Origin: Rhododendron vialii
Taxonomy: Eukaryota; Streptophyta; Magnoliopsida; Ericales; Ericaceae
Assembly (NCBI RefSeq): GCF_030253575.1
Contig: NC_080564.1
Location: forward strand, 26,516,561 to 26,580,560
Length of the DNA stretch: 64,000 bases
Reading direction: 5' to 3'
The notes under the pieces are model-generated. The model had not been told where the DNA came from. It searched no databases and saw nothing but the letters and a program-made list of their open reading frames with translations. Shown here piece by piece: positions 21,154 to 35,290 of this stretch; the first letter of the stretch is position 1; every line of letters begins with the position of its first letter. Both the position numbers and the translations under genes were made by a program.

Positions 21154-24100
21154 AAACAAAAAGACGCCGTTTTGGGAATAAAATTCTAAAGGAGAAAAAA
21201 CCAATCGTTTTCTTCTCTTTCTTCTCCGTTCCATTCCACAGCATATATATATAAAATAAGAAAAGGAATCCTTCTCATCAGAAGTTACCCAACTCTTGCA
21301 ACGCTAATCATCATCGCCCAATCCTCGTTTCACCGATCACCAGTTGCTTTTCTTCGACATCACCGACCACCAATTTTCCTAATTCTAATTCTAGGTTTAA
21401 ATCAATATAAACCTTCAAATCTCTGCAATAAGAAAATAGAACCACTAACCACCAATTTTCCCAAATTGAAAACTTTTCACCCAATCGATTCGAAATTTTT
21501 AATGAACTTCTCTCTTTCACATACCTGGATGTACATATATCTATTGAGAGGTCGAATTCTTCTGGCTTACGGAAAATCGACGAGGTTAACGAGAAGTCGA
21601 AGTCCGGCCACCGGATGGGTTAATGTCGACTGCCGTGGAATGCAAACTGTGGAACGGAGGAAAGGGTAAAGTCTGGCGTTGGAAGAATGGGTGAGAACCG
21701 GAGAAGAAGATTATCACCGGATAAGAAGGAAGAAAGCGTTTGGAATGTAGTAACGGAGAAGAAAAAGAAAACGTCTGGGATTTTCCTCCGTTAGAATTTA
21801 TTCCCTAAAAACGGCGTCATTTTGTTTAGAGACAGGAAGGGCTGTTGTGGACGTCATTTTGTTTAGAAACAGGAAGTGCTGTTGTGGAACATTGGATCTC
21901 TCATAAAAGTGTTGTTAACTTCTAAGTGAAACCCTCGTATGATCCACATTATCATTACTGGTAAATCCTCGCAAAAGATCCGGATCCCATTTGTTGGGCT
22001 AAATTTTGCTTTTATTCCCTCAAGTATTCAATTTACATCTGATTAGTCCTTAACCTCTATATCAACTAAACTACTAATTGAGTCCAAAAACTTTTCAAAT
22101 CAATACACGTAATCTCATTTTGAATTCTCCATCTATTTGGTCAACCCTAAGTTACATAATTCACGTGCGCGTGCCTGAGCAGGAGTATAAGCGTGAAAGA
22201 GTCTTTGAAACACATCTCAACCTACGGAAATTCATGAGAACGAGGATTGAGAATGCGAGTATAGTGCGAGGATTGATAGACCACAAACACCCAACACATT
22301 TGTATTGTGTGTCAACAGATTTTATCTATCACCGTTTTAATGTCATCGCTTAGTTAGATGATCGCAATAGATTCCTCTTGAGGAAAGTTGTGTGAATAGA
22401 CCATTTACTGAATCATATAGACCATGTTTGTGTTGGGGATTTTAGATTTTGGATTTTCTCACGATTTTTCATAAATTTTCTCTTTACTACAGTTGGAAAA
22501 TCTAGTTTTTTTTTGGGTAAATAAAGAAAGCTAGTTTAAGATAGAAGAGGCAGGTTTATTGATTAATCACGGTTTTCTCGACATTGCCACACAAATCCCG
22601 AAATACAATTTATACATTTCGACTGCATACTCCGATCTCCCACCACATTCTGTTAAAAAAAAAAAAAAAAATCAATACCCAAATTGATCTTTTTTCTCTA
22701 AATATGTAGTATGGGAAGGTCCATTCAGAATGCTATCTTGTGCCAGTTCAAAAAAATATAAGAATGCTATGTTGTGAGCTATGTACCGTGGGGATTATCC
22801 CTCTTCCTTGTTTCTATTCTTGATTGGGTTAGTGTGTGGAGTAGAGATGAGACATTCTATTTCGGGTTTTTTGGAGCTTGTTGTGTTATGTTTGAAAAAA
22901 AATACGTAAAAAATTAGTGGTTGTAACTTGGGACCGAAAGCATTATTATTGAATCACCAATTATATAGTCCTTGACGTTTTTCTGAAAACCTGGGCATCA
23001 CCCACGTAGAACTCACTCTATTTTTTGGTTATCTCCGCAATATCCACCCCCTGGAAGTTCTTCCTTCCGTTGTGCTTTTAGAGTTTCTCTGAAGAAAAGA
23101 AGAAGGTTTTGGGCGGTTTGGTTACATATTTGAATATACAAGAATTCGAAATGGGATGTGGTTTGCTATTTGTCTTTGTTAGTTAAGTATTAGTTTTGCA
23201 CCCATTTAACCGATCGCTTCTTGTTGATTTCTAGTTATTGGATTTGAGAGCGGTTTGTGATTTTACAGTTTTGGTGCTTCTGCTTTCTTTGTAATTTGCT
23301 GTCGCTGCATTGTTCTCCTACTCTCTGCTCTTTTTCTCTCTTTCTTAACGAAAAGAAACCATTGTCATCTTTTGTTTCCCATCAACAACAGTTCAATAAA
23401 TAGAAACAAATCATATGGATTTACCATTTTTTTGGTTTGGAGCTGTTACGTTGTAGTGAAGTATTTTTTAATACTCGGTGGCAGATTTGTCTTTAGTTCC
23501 TTTTTTGTGTTGGATTTTGGACGTGAATGAAAGGGCCTTAAGCAGTCTCTCTTAAAATTTTCATGTGAATCAAATGCTAAACTAGAGAAAGTTGTTTATG
23601 GCTCTTCCCATTTCCTTCTGTCGTGCCTGCAAAAGTTTTGCGAGGTTTATCAAGCTCTCTTACATATGGAGAAATTTGTCTTCAGTGGGATCAAGGGTTG
23701 TGAGAAATCTATTCTTTTGAAGCTGCTTGGCTGCTTATACACCCCATTACACAGGAAATTCAACTCTCAAGCAGAGGCACTAGATAAAGTGAACTAGAAC
23801 GCAATATGAAAATCTAGATTCTTCGATTTCTATGAGATTGGTGTGGATGGTACAACAAATTAGAATGAAAGACAATGTGTGTATGTGTGTTGACAAAAAC
23901 AAAGCACCATCCAAGAAAAATCAACTGAATTACCAGAAAGATCAGATCTGTGGAGCAGTGTGGATGGTACAACAAATTTGAATGAAAAGACAAAACTTTG
24001 AGGCTATTTTACTGCTAAATGCAACTTAACATGTTCACTGCTGTTAGTCATGATCAGCCACCAAGTTTAAAAGGCTCTCTTTTCTCTCTTTTCTTTCAAC

Positions 24101-25361
24101 CCCGGTAATGAAGGGATTGTCACCCAAACAGAAAACCAGTCTGCTGATGTTTGAAGTTTATCACTGACAGAAATCAGGCATGTGCTTCCATCCTAGTCTT
24201 CACCAAAGTAGACAAAGCTTTTCTAACACGTGTCGTACTGGTTACTTTGCAGGCGAAAAACTTGTCAGAGATATTGTAGGTAAAAAGCCTGCTGGTGATG
24301 TTAAGAGTTGCGCGATTTGGATGCAGTTGCCTGCATAACATTTGTAAGTCATGAAGTTAATACTTGATTTTACTGTGAAGTACAACTTATGAAGAGAAGC
24401 TCTTCCGTTTCGAAAGGCACTATTTCTTGAATTTCTTGTATGTACTTTACCTTCCAGAAGTATGCGCATTAGGAATCTTGGTAAGGTTGAAAAGTCGTGG
24501 TAAAGTTCTAACAATGTCAATATATCTAAGGCCTTAGCGATTCCGTATTTTGTATTTGAAAAACATAGTCCCCTGTAGTGTCAAAACTCAATTAACTAGT
24601 ATAGAACATGGTAACGCTCCATCTACTAGTCTGCGCCTTATGGAGGCATATATTAGACGTGAATAATTGCACGAAAACTGTGCAGTTTGACCAGTGGCAA
24701 GATATTAACATGCCTTGAACTCTCAGTCCGGAGTTGAGGGCTCATTTCAATGAAAGGTCAAATTTCTGTGAAGTTAACTCTTCCGAATACTTCCATGACC
24801 TAATATATGTGTGTTACATGTTCTGCCCCTCAAATCGCATAACATCAGCTTCACAATGTTTAGTGCCAAAAGCAAGATTATGTTCTTACTTTTCCATGGT
24901 TAACCACTTAACCCTAGTGCCACAGATACTATAAGAATGAAAATAAGCATCTCAATGTATATTACCGAAGAGGTCAAGGAAACGAGAACCAAAAGCTCCT
25001 TGAAGCTTCACAGTTGGGACAGAATGCTCTTTTTTCCAACATGGGCAACACGTATATACATCCTAATGTTTAAGAGAGTGGAACACTCAAACGGAAAAAG
25101 GATAACTGAAGTGATGATAAAAAATAAAAAATAAATTAACTGAAGTGGATAAATGTACACTGACACTTCCATGTTCACCTATAGAATACTGAGACAAACC
25201 TCCTAACTACAAAGTTGAAACTTCTCACTTTTGTGATATTGCCTGAGTTTATGTTCCTGCATACATTTCCAGTTTTGCCTGATAAGGATTATGGAGCAGT
25301 TGCCAAGATATAGAATTATAAGTGATAGTTCAAGTACCTTAAAAAATAATTAGGAAACAAT
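21154..25361. other. 4.2-kb intergenic region, no recognised gene
   Basis: No reading frame longer than about 90 codons, and none with a recognisable domain, was found. A CATATATATATAAAAT TATA-rich stretch lies near 21240-21260. The region has the 37-bp tandem duplication at 21816 and poly-A runs near 22653. The stretch 23000-24530 has mRNA-like base composition without long frames. It could include untranslated or non-coding RNA sequence, but nothing supports a specific call. Confidence 0.45.
21816..21889 (+). repeat. Two-copy tandem duplication, 37-bp unit
   Basis: GTCATTTTGTTTAGAGACAG with its following 17 bases is repeated head to tail with two or three substitutions, for example AGAGACAG against AGAAACAG. 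Confidence 0.88.
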
Positions 25362-28059
25362 TCATGCATCTATATCCTGCGACGGAACTTTCAATGACCG
25401 CCTAAGCTTCCGTAGATGAAGAGCTATCTCTGTCAAAAGTTTTGTTCCTTCACCACCCTTTTGAAGTGTCATAGCAGCATGCTTTAAGAATCCACTGTCT
25501 GCTTCAATTGCTTTCAGTCTCTCCCTTATAAATGACACTTCTTTGGTAAGAATGGCCTTGTTCTCATTGCCTGCGCAACCAACAAAATTCATTTGGTTGT
25601 TGCAAGAGTATCTAATGGATGGAAAAATACACAAACATTTAAACAAACCAAACCAAATAGAGCCTTAAGCCCCAATCAATTGGGGTTAGCTACATGAATC
25701 CATTTTTTCCATTGAGATCTGTCGAGGGCATTGTGTCCTCATTTAAGAAGGAAGTTACCTGTATATTCATCTACATGATCTACCATGCCAGAGTCTACGT
25801 TGAGTTTCTTCTCCAAATTTGACAACATGCCCAAAAGGAAAGTTCTATCGCCTTCAAAATCTAACGATGACTCCTCAATGGTCCTCTCTCCTCTTTCTTC
25901 CTGCAAAGGGCCAGATCGTTCACGATTATGCCCATTTTCTGCAATTTGATTTCCTTCGTTAGGACTTCCACAATCCGATTTCTCGCTCATGGACGATAAA
26001 GATTGAGATTTAAACTCTTGGTAATCTTCATCGGCATCAACTTCACATTCGTCACTCCCTACTCTATTTATCTGTCCGTATCTTTCTCTATAGGTATCAA
26101 GTTCGGCCTCTAAACCCTTGATCTCCTCCTCTCTCTTGGTAAGCAAATCCTTCATCACTTGTACTGCTTCTTGATCGTACTCTGCCTGCTCCTCCATCAT
26201 TCTCTGATACTGTAACGCTTCCATTTGAACAGCTGCCTTCTCTGCTTGAAGCCTTGTGATCATGGCCATTGCGTTGTTTGCTGCAACTGCGGAAGCGCTT
26301 CTTTCTTCATCCAATTCCATGTACATTGCTATCAACGACTTGCGATCCAAGCGAACTTGTCTCTTCAAACTATGCAAGATGGAGTCACCTTCTGTTTCGT
26401 TTGTGTCATTGGACTCAGAAAAGAAGTCTGACTTTTCGAATAGAAACTTCTTTTGAAACCTGGAAGCCCACCTGGGACTTGCTGCTGCTGAATCCGTAAG
26501 TGGGATTCCAAAAAATCTGTTGCCTTTCGTGAAGTTTGGGGTCTTAGCTTCTTCTATAATATCTTCAGTGTCCGGTAGTAATGGCACAGAAGCGGCTTTG
26601 TTCTCTTCTTTGCCTGCTTAAGAAAGATAAGAAGGATACTCATTTTGTTATCAAGTACATAGACAAAAAACATGGTTTGAGTCCCCGTGCGTCTTGAACT
26701 TATTTTGCATGCACTTCAATAATATTTTCAACATTTTTCTTGTTCTTTTATAATCGGCATTTAAAAACGAGCTACTCCATTTTCGTTATAATTATTGCAG
26801 CCGCTGAAGTGGCTATTGCTTTCCTGAGAGTGTCGACTTCCATTTAGATCCAGCGCACGCACCTTTTTCTTTTCCCTCGACAAAGCACTCCGCTAATTCA
26901 TTCAAGTTACCGAACACAGCCTTACGGTTCACATTTAGTCATTGCGATGGTAGTGAAAAAGCTCTCACTTTCAGCACTCATGTAGTAAACAATGGTAATA
27001 GCCACTAAATAAATGATGAGAAGTTCCGGTTAACGCAGGCATGGAAACGCTAAAATATCTCGGCCTTAGTCATAGATTGATGAGGGAAAACAAGTAGTAT
27101 AATTTGATGACGAAATCCCGATACGTACAGAATCTACAGATAGTTTTGCTTTCATTCTTTCTTTTAACATTGTGTTTCTTTTGTTATAAGGATACTTATT
27201 AACGTCACCTATGCTTTGATGCTGATATTTTCTTCTACTATAAAATGGATGAAACCTACATGCACAAACAGTGCAACTATTCTAACAGGTGAGAGACATG
27301 AAAATCAATGAATGAAAACAACATGGACCATAACTCACAATGGCTATCTTCATCATCTGGAATCTCCGATTCGTTATCGGACATAAACTTCAGCTCCGTG
27401 TAACGAATATGAGGCAATTCTAAATTCCTCGACTCCTCGTTTTTCCAGGTCAACACCGGAGCTCTAGGGGATGGAGCAGGCGCTTGCGAAAGAAAACTTG
27501 CGTTCATCGACGAGGAGGGCTTCATCTTCAACGCCTCCCCACAACAAGAACACCTGTGGACCCCGCTTTTCTCAACCTTCATCGCATCATCCCTCTTTCC
27601 AAGATATGGTTGTCTGTGACTAATCCTATGATCATCCTCCATAAAGGTGTCAATATCCTTGTGAAGGATCCCAGCTAGGGATTTGTAAGCATCCGTGTCG
27701 GACTCTCTCTCAGTTGCAAACGAGAGGAGGCATCCCTCGCACATGCTCCGGATGTCGGAGAGTTTTCGGTGCATGTGGCAGTAAGCAAGGGAGGAAATGT
27801 CCCTCTTGTGAGATTCACAAATGGAGCCATTGTAGTAGAAGTTGGAGTTCCTGTGGACGAGGACGTGGTCGATTCTGGTGCAGAGCAGGCAGGGGATTTT
27901 CAGGTCGAAGAATTTGGCGAATTCGTTGGAGACGAACGCTAGGAATCCGTCGATGAAGAGCAAGAAAATCAGCGTCCATTCGAGAAGGGCGTATACTATA
28001 AAGTGTGGGAATCTGCCCAGCTTCCGTTCTGCAAGATGCTTGAAGGATGGCGATGCCAT
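25362..28059 (-). CDS. GTD-binding (DUF593) myosin-binding protein, 594 aa, 3 exons
   Basis: This is a membrane-anchored receptor of the plant MyoB family, which ties class XI myosin tail domains to motile vesicles. Exons on the minus strand are 28059-27339, 26613-25759 and 25570-25362, all GT-AG, totalling 1785 nt. Residues about 20-44 form a strong hydrophobic membrane segment, followed by the family motif IPCLLCTRIDH with Cys57 and Cys60. A further Cys/His-rich stretch includes MCEGCLLSFATE. The GTD-binding coiled coil lies at about 322-420, from SLKRQVRLDRKSL through EELKGLE-type heptads to DTYRERYGQ. A second short coiled coil is encoded in exon 3. An in-frame ATG at 28140 would add 27 residues; 28059 was chosen because family members start close to the SFK segment. 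The family member resembles the At1g18990/At1g74830 type by recall. The minus-strand leader is GA-rich (28204-28257 on plus is CT-rich). Confidence 0.88.
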
Positions 28060-28868
28060 GTTAAATCTAGGTAGGAGAAAACCCAAATGGAAAAAACTGA
28101 AAGATCGGTTGGTTGTGGAAATTTGAAACAGAGGGTTCAAAATGAAGGGAAGATGGTGATGATGAGACAGATCATGACCTTGGTTTGGATGAACCAGGCC
28201 TCGACCATGACCTCTCTCTCACTTTCTCTCTCTGTAATGTGTGTCTCTCTCTCTTTGTGCATGTTTGACGTAGAGGAAAGATAAATTAAACCATACAAAG
28301 CTTGGGATTTGGGTGGTGGTGTTGTTATGGCTAAATATAGAAAAGTTGATTGAGTGCGTTTGAGAGAATACTGTGGGTTGCTTTTAAAAAAAAAAAAAAA
28401 AAAACCCACGATAGACCGTTAATTCAGGTAATACCTCTTAAAATGCAGTGTTGATTGAACCCTGTGGAATTTCCATTTTGGGTTTATAGCAATATAAATT
28501 GATGGCTGTACATAGTTCGTTTGATATATATTATACATGAAAACTTTAGTCGGACAGAATTTTGATAATAAAAAAAATTGCTCGTGAAGTTAGAGAAGAA
28601 AAATTAGAAAATCCTACATAACACTCGGTGAAATGAATAGTGCCAAAAAATAGGTCAAAAAATAAATAGTTATTTTAGTTAGCTGTTTACAATTTTAGGG
28701 AATGTGACATAAAATATAATAGAACCCAAAAGTAGTCAATAAAATGCAAGCCAGACAAGCATGCATTTGGCATCTGTCCCAAAGCGTGTTTCTCGAACCC
28801 AAGTTGTTCAGCAAGTGTTTCTCTATTCCAAAGCGTGGCTTCCTGCTCAAACTTGGTTACGAAAAGAC

Positions 28869-28911
<43 letters not shown>

Positions 28912-29301
28912 AAACCATCTACAATGTGGTAGTATGGTTCCATTCACTTCTGGAACCCTTCTTCCAGTAAATAAATATCCTCGTGCAAACTATCCTGTGA
29001 TTCCAAACATTTCACAACGCCTGCTTAAGACACTGCCGCTAGTATGACAGGCATTTCTAACAGATTGTAAAGCCTCTAGTGCAGGGAATTTCTGGCTACT
29101 GCTGCAACCTTACTACAAGCATTTTTTGGAGACGTGTATTTAGGACCAACAAATAACAGAGAAACTAAATTATATATGGCTGGAGACAAAACAATGTCCA
29201 TCCCTTAAAAGGTTGGGAAACATCTTCACCGGTTACCAGTTGTGTAAGGAAGTCATATTGACACATCTCAAACCATCAGCAAGACAGCAACTGCAGTTCT
29301 G
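28060..29301. other. Myosin-binding gene promoter/5' leader and kinase 3' flank
   Basis: Both flanking genes are on the minus strand. A CT-rich segment at about 28210-28257 and a TCTATATTTAG sequence (minus strand, about 28334-28344) are plausible 5' leader and TATA elements of the myosin-binding gene. A poly-A run lies at 28384-28404 and a (GA)18 tract at 28873-28908. No other gene was recognised. Confidence 0.45.
28873..28908 (+). repeat. (GA)18 microsatellite
   Basis: An uninterrupted GA run about 390 bases beyond the NOL9-like stop codon. Confidence 0.95.
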
Positions 29302-32300
29302 CTAGCTCGTTGGCAAAACATTTGCAGCCATGTAAGGTGAGATGCATCCCTGTACCTGAAGCAAAACAGGCATGTAGAACAATATCCGAAGCTTACGTTT
29401 TGAAAGGAAAAATGGAGATGTGGTCAGGGAAGGATCAAGCACGAATATAATCGTGAAAACCTCATGGCTATCTAATGCACAACAATATTAGGTACATGAC
29501 GTGTACGCCCTTATATGCATTTCCGCCATATCGATCACTACCAGTGGTAGAATTTGGAAGCATTTCCAGTATCCGGCATTCTACCACGCAAAACAGCATA
29601 GAGTATATTCAAGAGTACCCATAAATCAGTTTGTTCTTTTAGGCTACATAGCATGAACATCTTTTTGTTTCACGTCTTCATCCAAAGTTCCAATACTCCA
29701 AAATCTTCTTATCTCGATAATAAAAGTGCATCTCATAGCACTTACAACCATGGATTTTATCCAACAAGAAGATTAGCTTCATAAATGGAAAAAGAAGAAC
29801 AATGATGATATTGACAAGAGCCAATAGAAATACAAATTTAAAAAAAAAAAGATGACACAAAAAGAATTAGTGCATCCTGAAAATAACAAGCCATTTATAT
29901 GTCGTGTAATCCTCTAGGATTCCAGTATGATCAGAGGAGGGACAGAATTGTTCCCTCGAGGATACACAACTTTCCTCATTCCATAAGCAATGCATAGAAG
30001 TGGATATCAAACGTGACATAATAGGGATATATGGGATGACTAGGGGTTCAGACTTCAGAAATACAAATGTGCCCTGCAGATGTTTATGTTACCTGCAACA
30101 AAGTAGTTGGAATCTGGATAAGCCCCTGCAGTAAAAGATCTACTTTCTCCAGTGTGTTCTGCAGAACAGGGGTAATTACATAGAGTACACGTTTGAAAAT
30201 GTCGATGCCTCTCACCAAACCTGGTTCATAAAGAATGAGAAATCAATTCTAGATAGATCACTGTGATGCAGTATATCAGCATTAATTGAAGAAAATACGA
30301 ATTAAGATAGTCAGGTTAACCATATCATACAATAGGAAAATCCTGCAGAAAAAGAAGTATTCAATGTCGACCCAAGAAACCAAACTCGCTTTGCTTTCCG
30401 AGCAACACAAGATACCGCTCAATATATATCAACCACAAGATCATTCCTTAAAAAAGGAAGAAGACTTTAGCTCCCAGGACCTTCAGTTGTGATAGTTCCG
30501 TTGGTAAATACCTGTTCTTGAATTGTCGGAGCCATCACTTAATATTCTCAAAACACATCAAGATGTCAATTTTACGAATAAATACCACCAATATATCCTG
30601 AAAGCTATAGTAGATAACATAATCTATCTACTGACTTTGCAAACAAGCTAAACTCAAAATAGTACTTCTTTATCAGCAACAAAAACAGATTTCATCCCAA
30701 TACCAATAGAAGGTACAAAAGCAGGGGGGATGAAAATCATGACTGAAACAAAAATTGGCGTGAATTACAAAATAAGGAGAAGTAAGCTAATCATAAAGGT
30801 GGAGATAGTGAACCCTACCCAGACCGACACACTGAGGCAAATGTTCAGAATCTTCAGAACTAACAGCCAAGCCAACAATGGTCGCATTCAAGCTGTAGAA
30901 GACTTCAGTACTTGGTACCTAGTGCAGAATTATTAAACCATGAGAAACTGTCTTATTCCCCATATGAATTCAAAAGAAACGATGTTGTAAAACTTAAGTT
31001 TCACCAGTGACTTTGCCTTAGTGATTGTACAAGCTATTTTGAACTGAAATCAAATGAACCAAACTGAGCCCGATAGGAGTTCGAAGTGGAACTGGCACCA
31101 CAAAGCACCCATGAATTTTTACAGCGAAAACAACTTTTGAAGCACGCTCTTAACTCATTGAACAAACCTGGCAATGGAGGTGCTTAATCTTGATAATTGA
31201 CATAGGAATTTCATAAGGAGGATGCGCAGCCAATGCATAAGCAAGTTCCTTGATTGTTGTGATACTTGAGTCACTGGGGAAACACTGTCTGAAATAAGCC
31301 ATGACACGCAAATCCCGTAGAAGACGAGCATCTTTATGTACTAGCACCCTGAGAAGCACAATGGAGAGGTAGTGTAAGAAAGAAGAACATAATCTATAAA
31401 CTTCCTAATTCATGGAAAACCAAAATTTGGCCAATTTGAATCATAAACTCATTAAAAGCCAGACACTGAACAATAAATAGAAGGACCGATAACATTTTCT
31501 GGTTATTTTTCTGAGGCTTTGGGGCACAGTAAGCTAGAATTTAGCACCAACACCTTATGAATTTAAACTCTTGATTTCAAAGAACATCTGACATGAACCA
31601 GAATAAAAGTCCAGGAAAAGGGAATTGAACCAATGAAGCTATTCTAAATACCAAATGTGAATAATCTTAACAGTTATTCATATATTTTTAGGACGAAAAC
31701 GGAATTAAAGCATGGTTTGCAAAATAAGACCACAACATACAAAATAGAGTCTGGAACATTTGAGGAGATAGTGAAGAACATACGATCTCTTTAAAGAGTC
31801 CTGTCGAGCTGAATTGATTTCAATTAGCGTCCCTGTTACATCATGTCCCTCGTCTAACCAGAATGCTCCAGCTGGTAGGTTCTTGCTCTCAGCAGAGATA
31901 CAAATCTTAACTATATGGGTAGGAGAAATATGTTTCAGCATATCCACCAGTAAATCATAACCAATACCTGGAGCACAAGGAATGGCATAACACAATCAGT
32001 AGATTACAAGAAACATATAAACATAAGTTATGTGCAGAAGTAAAAAGAACCAAAACAGATTAGTTCATGAGTACAATTTACAACGCAAAAGAAATGGTAA
32101 ATAAGCATACCTTTCACCCAGCCAGGTGTATTAACAACAAGGGGCACTCCAGTATTACCAGGGCTTTCACTATGGTTAGACATGCAATACACTTTCCGAT
32201 AGCAATCATATAGAGCAAAGATAAATTTCAAGTAAGCTGATGGATCTCTTTTTGAGGAAATATCGCCGTAGAAAAAACATCTGAAACACGGCAAAACAAA

Positions 32301-35290
32301 AATAACTTTTACTCATCGTCAGTAAAACTTTTCAACAAAGATAATACCAAAGTTAAACCAGGTGGAACCATGATGATTAGGTTTTCTCCCCAAATTGAGC
32401 TAACGCAAAAATTTCTCTCCAGGCGTGGAAACATGAGAGGTACATTCCTTGCACGTAGTCTGTATACTACTACTGTAGATTTACTTCAATCTATATGAGC
32501 CGAAATAAGAACATTCACGCCTAAACTGATAATCTATCCATAGATTCCATACCAAACAATTTATATCAATTGATAAGTGGGCAAGAGTTTAATCATAAGT
32601 AATACTCCTACCTCAATTCTTAGTCATCCCAATGGCCGGGTACATTCTAAGATTACTGCTCAAACTTTATGTGGCAACATGTCATCTCAGGTTTTACATC
32701 CAGGATAGTTTTCCTAAGTAATTTACTTCCAAAAACTTACCTTCCACTAAGATTTTCACCTCCTAGACAGCTAAAGTTCAAATTAAGAACTGCATCACCT
32801 TCTATCAAATGTTCAACTTCATAGGCAATCTCTGTTCCATTCATCTTGCAGTTTTATGTTCTTCTATTTTCAGTTGTTCCAACTTAATCTAACAACTAGC
32901 ATTACGGGGGGACCAAGTTTTCCAGCAGTTCAGCAAAGACAAAGTGTCCTGTCCAGGCTGGAGCCCAGCAAGCCAAGTCAACATGAACCCCAACAGCGCC
33001 AAGTTAATGTCAAATGTTACATACTTGACAGCATGAGTCAAGTTACATGGGTCAATCTTAAAAAGTCCTTTCAAATGCTCTTGGGATAACTGGCTCGCTC
33101 CTAGAAGCCAATTAAATAAAAGGGACCGCTTTACTCAAACCACGTGGCTCCATGATATGAAGATGACTAGTGAGGAGAAAAAGAACAGATATGTACAAAG
33201 ATAGCTTCACACCACTTTTTTATCCTCTTTTTCTCTTCTCACCAAGGACAGGGTTTCATCAAGTATACGCAAAGTAAATAATTGAGCAACAAAGTTGCAT
33301 AAAAATAATGACTATCACAATGAAAAACCCAAGACACGTGCAGAGCACAAATTGTCCAAATCACTGCATAATGCCCACGAGATGCAGACATCAAAATAAA
33401 ATGTTCCACCTTTGTAAGAATATGACCTCAATGCCTCTGTAATTGCATAGTAGAGTAACTGCAACAACTTGAATAATCTAGCCCCTCAGTACAGTATGAT
33501 GTTCCTCAAAGTTAATGGGAATTATCCTTTCCCACTAATGCACGCTGTTTGGACATCCAAGGGACATAATAACACACTCCAAACATCACGATTTCTAGGA
33601 TATCACAAGATCCAGGCAAACAAAAATATATTCCAGAGTACATACCTCTCTGGTGTTTTCAGGCATGGAATTGTCAAATCTGACCAATGGAGATAGACAG
33701 AAAAGGATCAATCAAATTAGTAAAAGGTGCAAGTAAAACCATCATAACGTAGAAGTGACATTAGATTGAAAAATACTAAAGTCAGACATATAGACCACAT
33801 TGTTGGCAAATGAATACTGGGCAGTACCTGGCGTTATCTTGTCAACCACGGTAAGTGATAGACATCCGGGAGCAGTGAACTCAGTCTGCCCAACATCTGT
33901 ATCCAAATAAGCTACTCTTTTGTACCTGCATCAGTAGGATAAAATTGATATACTTGTAATGTGGCCAGTATTAGCAAATGATCAAGTATATTTGCAGATA
34001 AATCAAAGTATTCACCTTCTATAAAACACACAAAAAAAAAATCAAAAAGAAAACACAAAACAAAGAGAGAAGTAAAATCACTGAGAAAAGCACAGGCCTA
34101 ATTGAGCAAAACAATCCATAAACATGCTCAATAGAAATGAAGAAAATATCACTTATGGTAATCGGATCAAATTCTAAAATTAAATTTTAAAAATAAGCAC
34201 GTAAAAATGATCCTTTCCTCGCCCAGAATATCATGAGCCACCGCATGATCTCAAATGAAAAGGACATCCCAAACCTTAATATTACCGTCTCAACTCAATA
34301 CTCTCTTTTTACCATTTGGCCAAAGTATCTGGTTCGAACCACTCTATGGCTTTTCATCGCATCTTTCCTAAAAAAAACTAACTTATCCCAAAAGCATATT
34401 TTAACCATTTTTTCATGACAAAATTGGATGCTCCAATCCTACTCTTCTAGGTTTAAGCATGTATCACCTCTATTTCGAAAATCCCAAGCTTATCCCCAAA
34501 AGCTTCATCCACAAATTTCGGCAAAAAAACTCGGTTCTCACTCCATTTCGGTACCAAACCTATGCAATAGTTGGAGCAATTTTTAGTCATTTTATCAAAA
34601 GGCATACATTACTTAATCAAATATACCACAGTACGCAGAGCACAATACAGTGAACCATGGATGCTAGAGCAATTTTCACTTCAAAAACTGGTTAGAGACA
34701 CAGGCATTCCGGTAATACAGTACAAAAACACAAAAGTTAAACAACAGAATTAGACCATTGGGCCTAGCTCAAGCGGTCACGTAGCCCCCTTCGGGAGTGA
34801 GAGGTTGTGGGTTCAACCATAGGAGGTCACACCCTGTGGTGATCACTAACAACTAACTACTAACTTTACTGATATATACAGTATGACAAAAAAAAAACAA
34901 CAAAATTTCCAAATTTCTTAAAAACTCCAGAGTCCAGACAGTAAATGGAAGCCGGAACAAGTTTCAGATAACTACACTGGAATAAGGTATTTCAACAGAG
35001 TCCAATTCTCGACGAGTAAAACATTACGTTGACAGATGCATTTCTTCAGACAGTACGCGATACATAATGTAGGGAGGGGAAAGAGAGAGAGAGTTTCCCA
35101 TCACCTTTGAAGGAGAATGTTTAGCAGGTGGCGAGAGAAGGTGGTCTTGCCGCTGTTTTTGGCGCCGCAGATGAGGGCGACGGGAGGCGGCGATGTGATT
35201 GAGTCGTATGCTATGGATTCCGCGGCTTCAGACCACTCCTCCGGTATAAATATCTTTGGCGACGGGCTTTCTTCACTCTCTGTTAACGAA

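Noticed and set aside
34760..34830. Functional tRNA gene within kinase intron 1
   Set aside because: A and B boxes are followed by an unrelated body, A-tail and target duplication, so it is a SINE.
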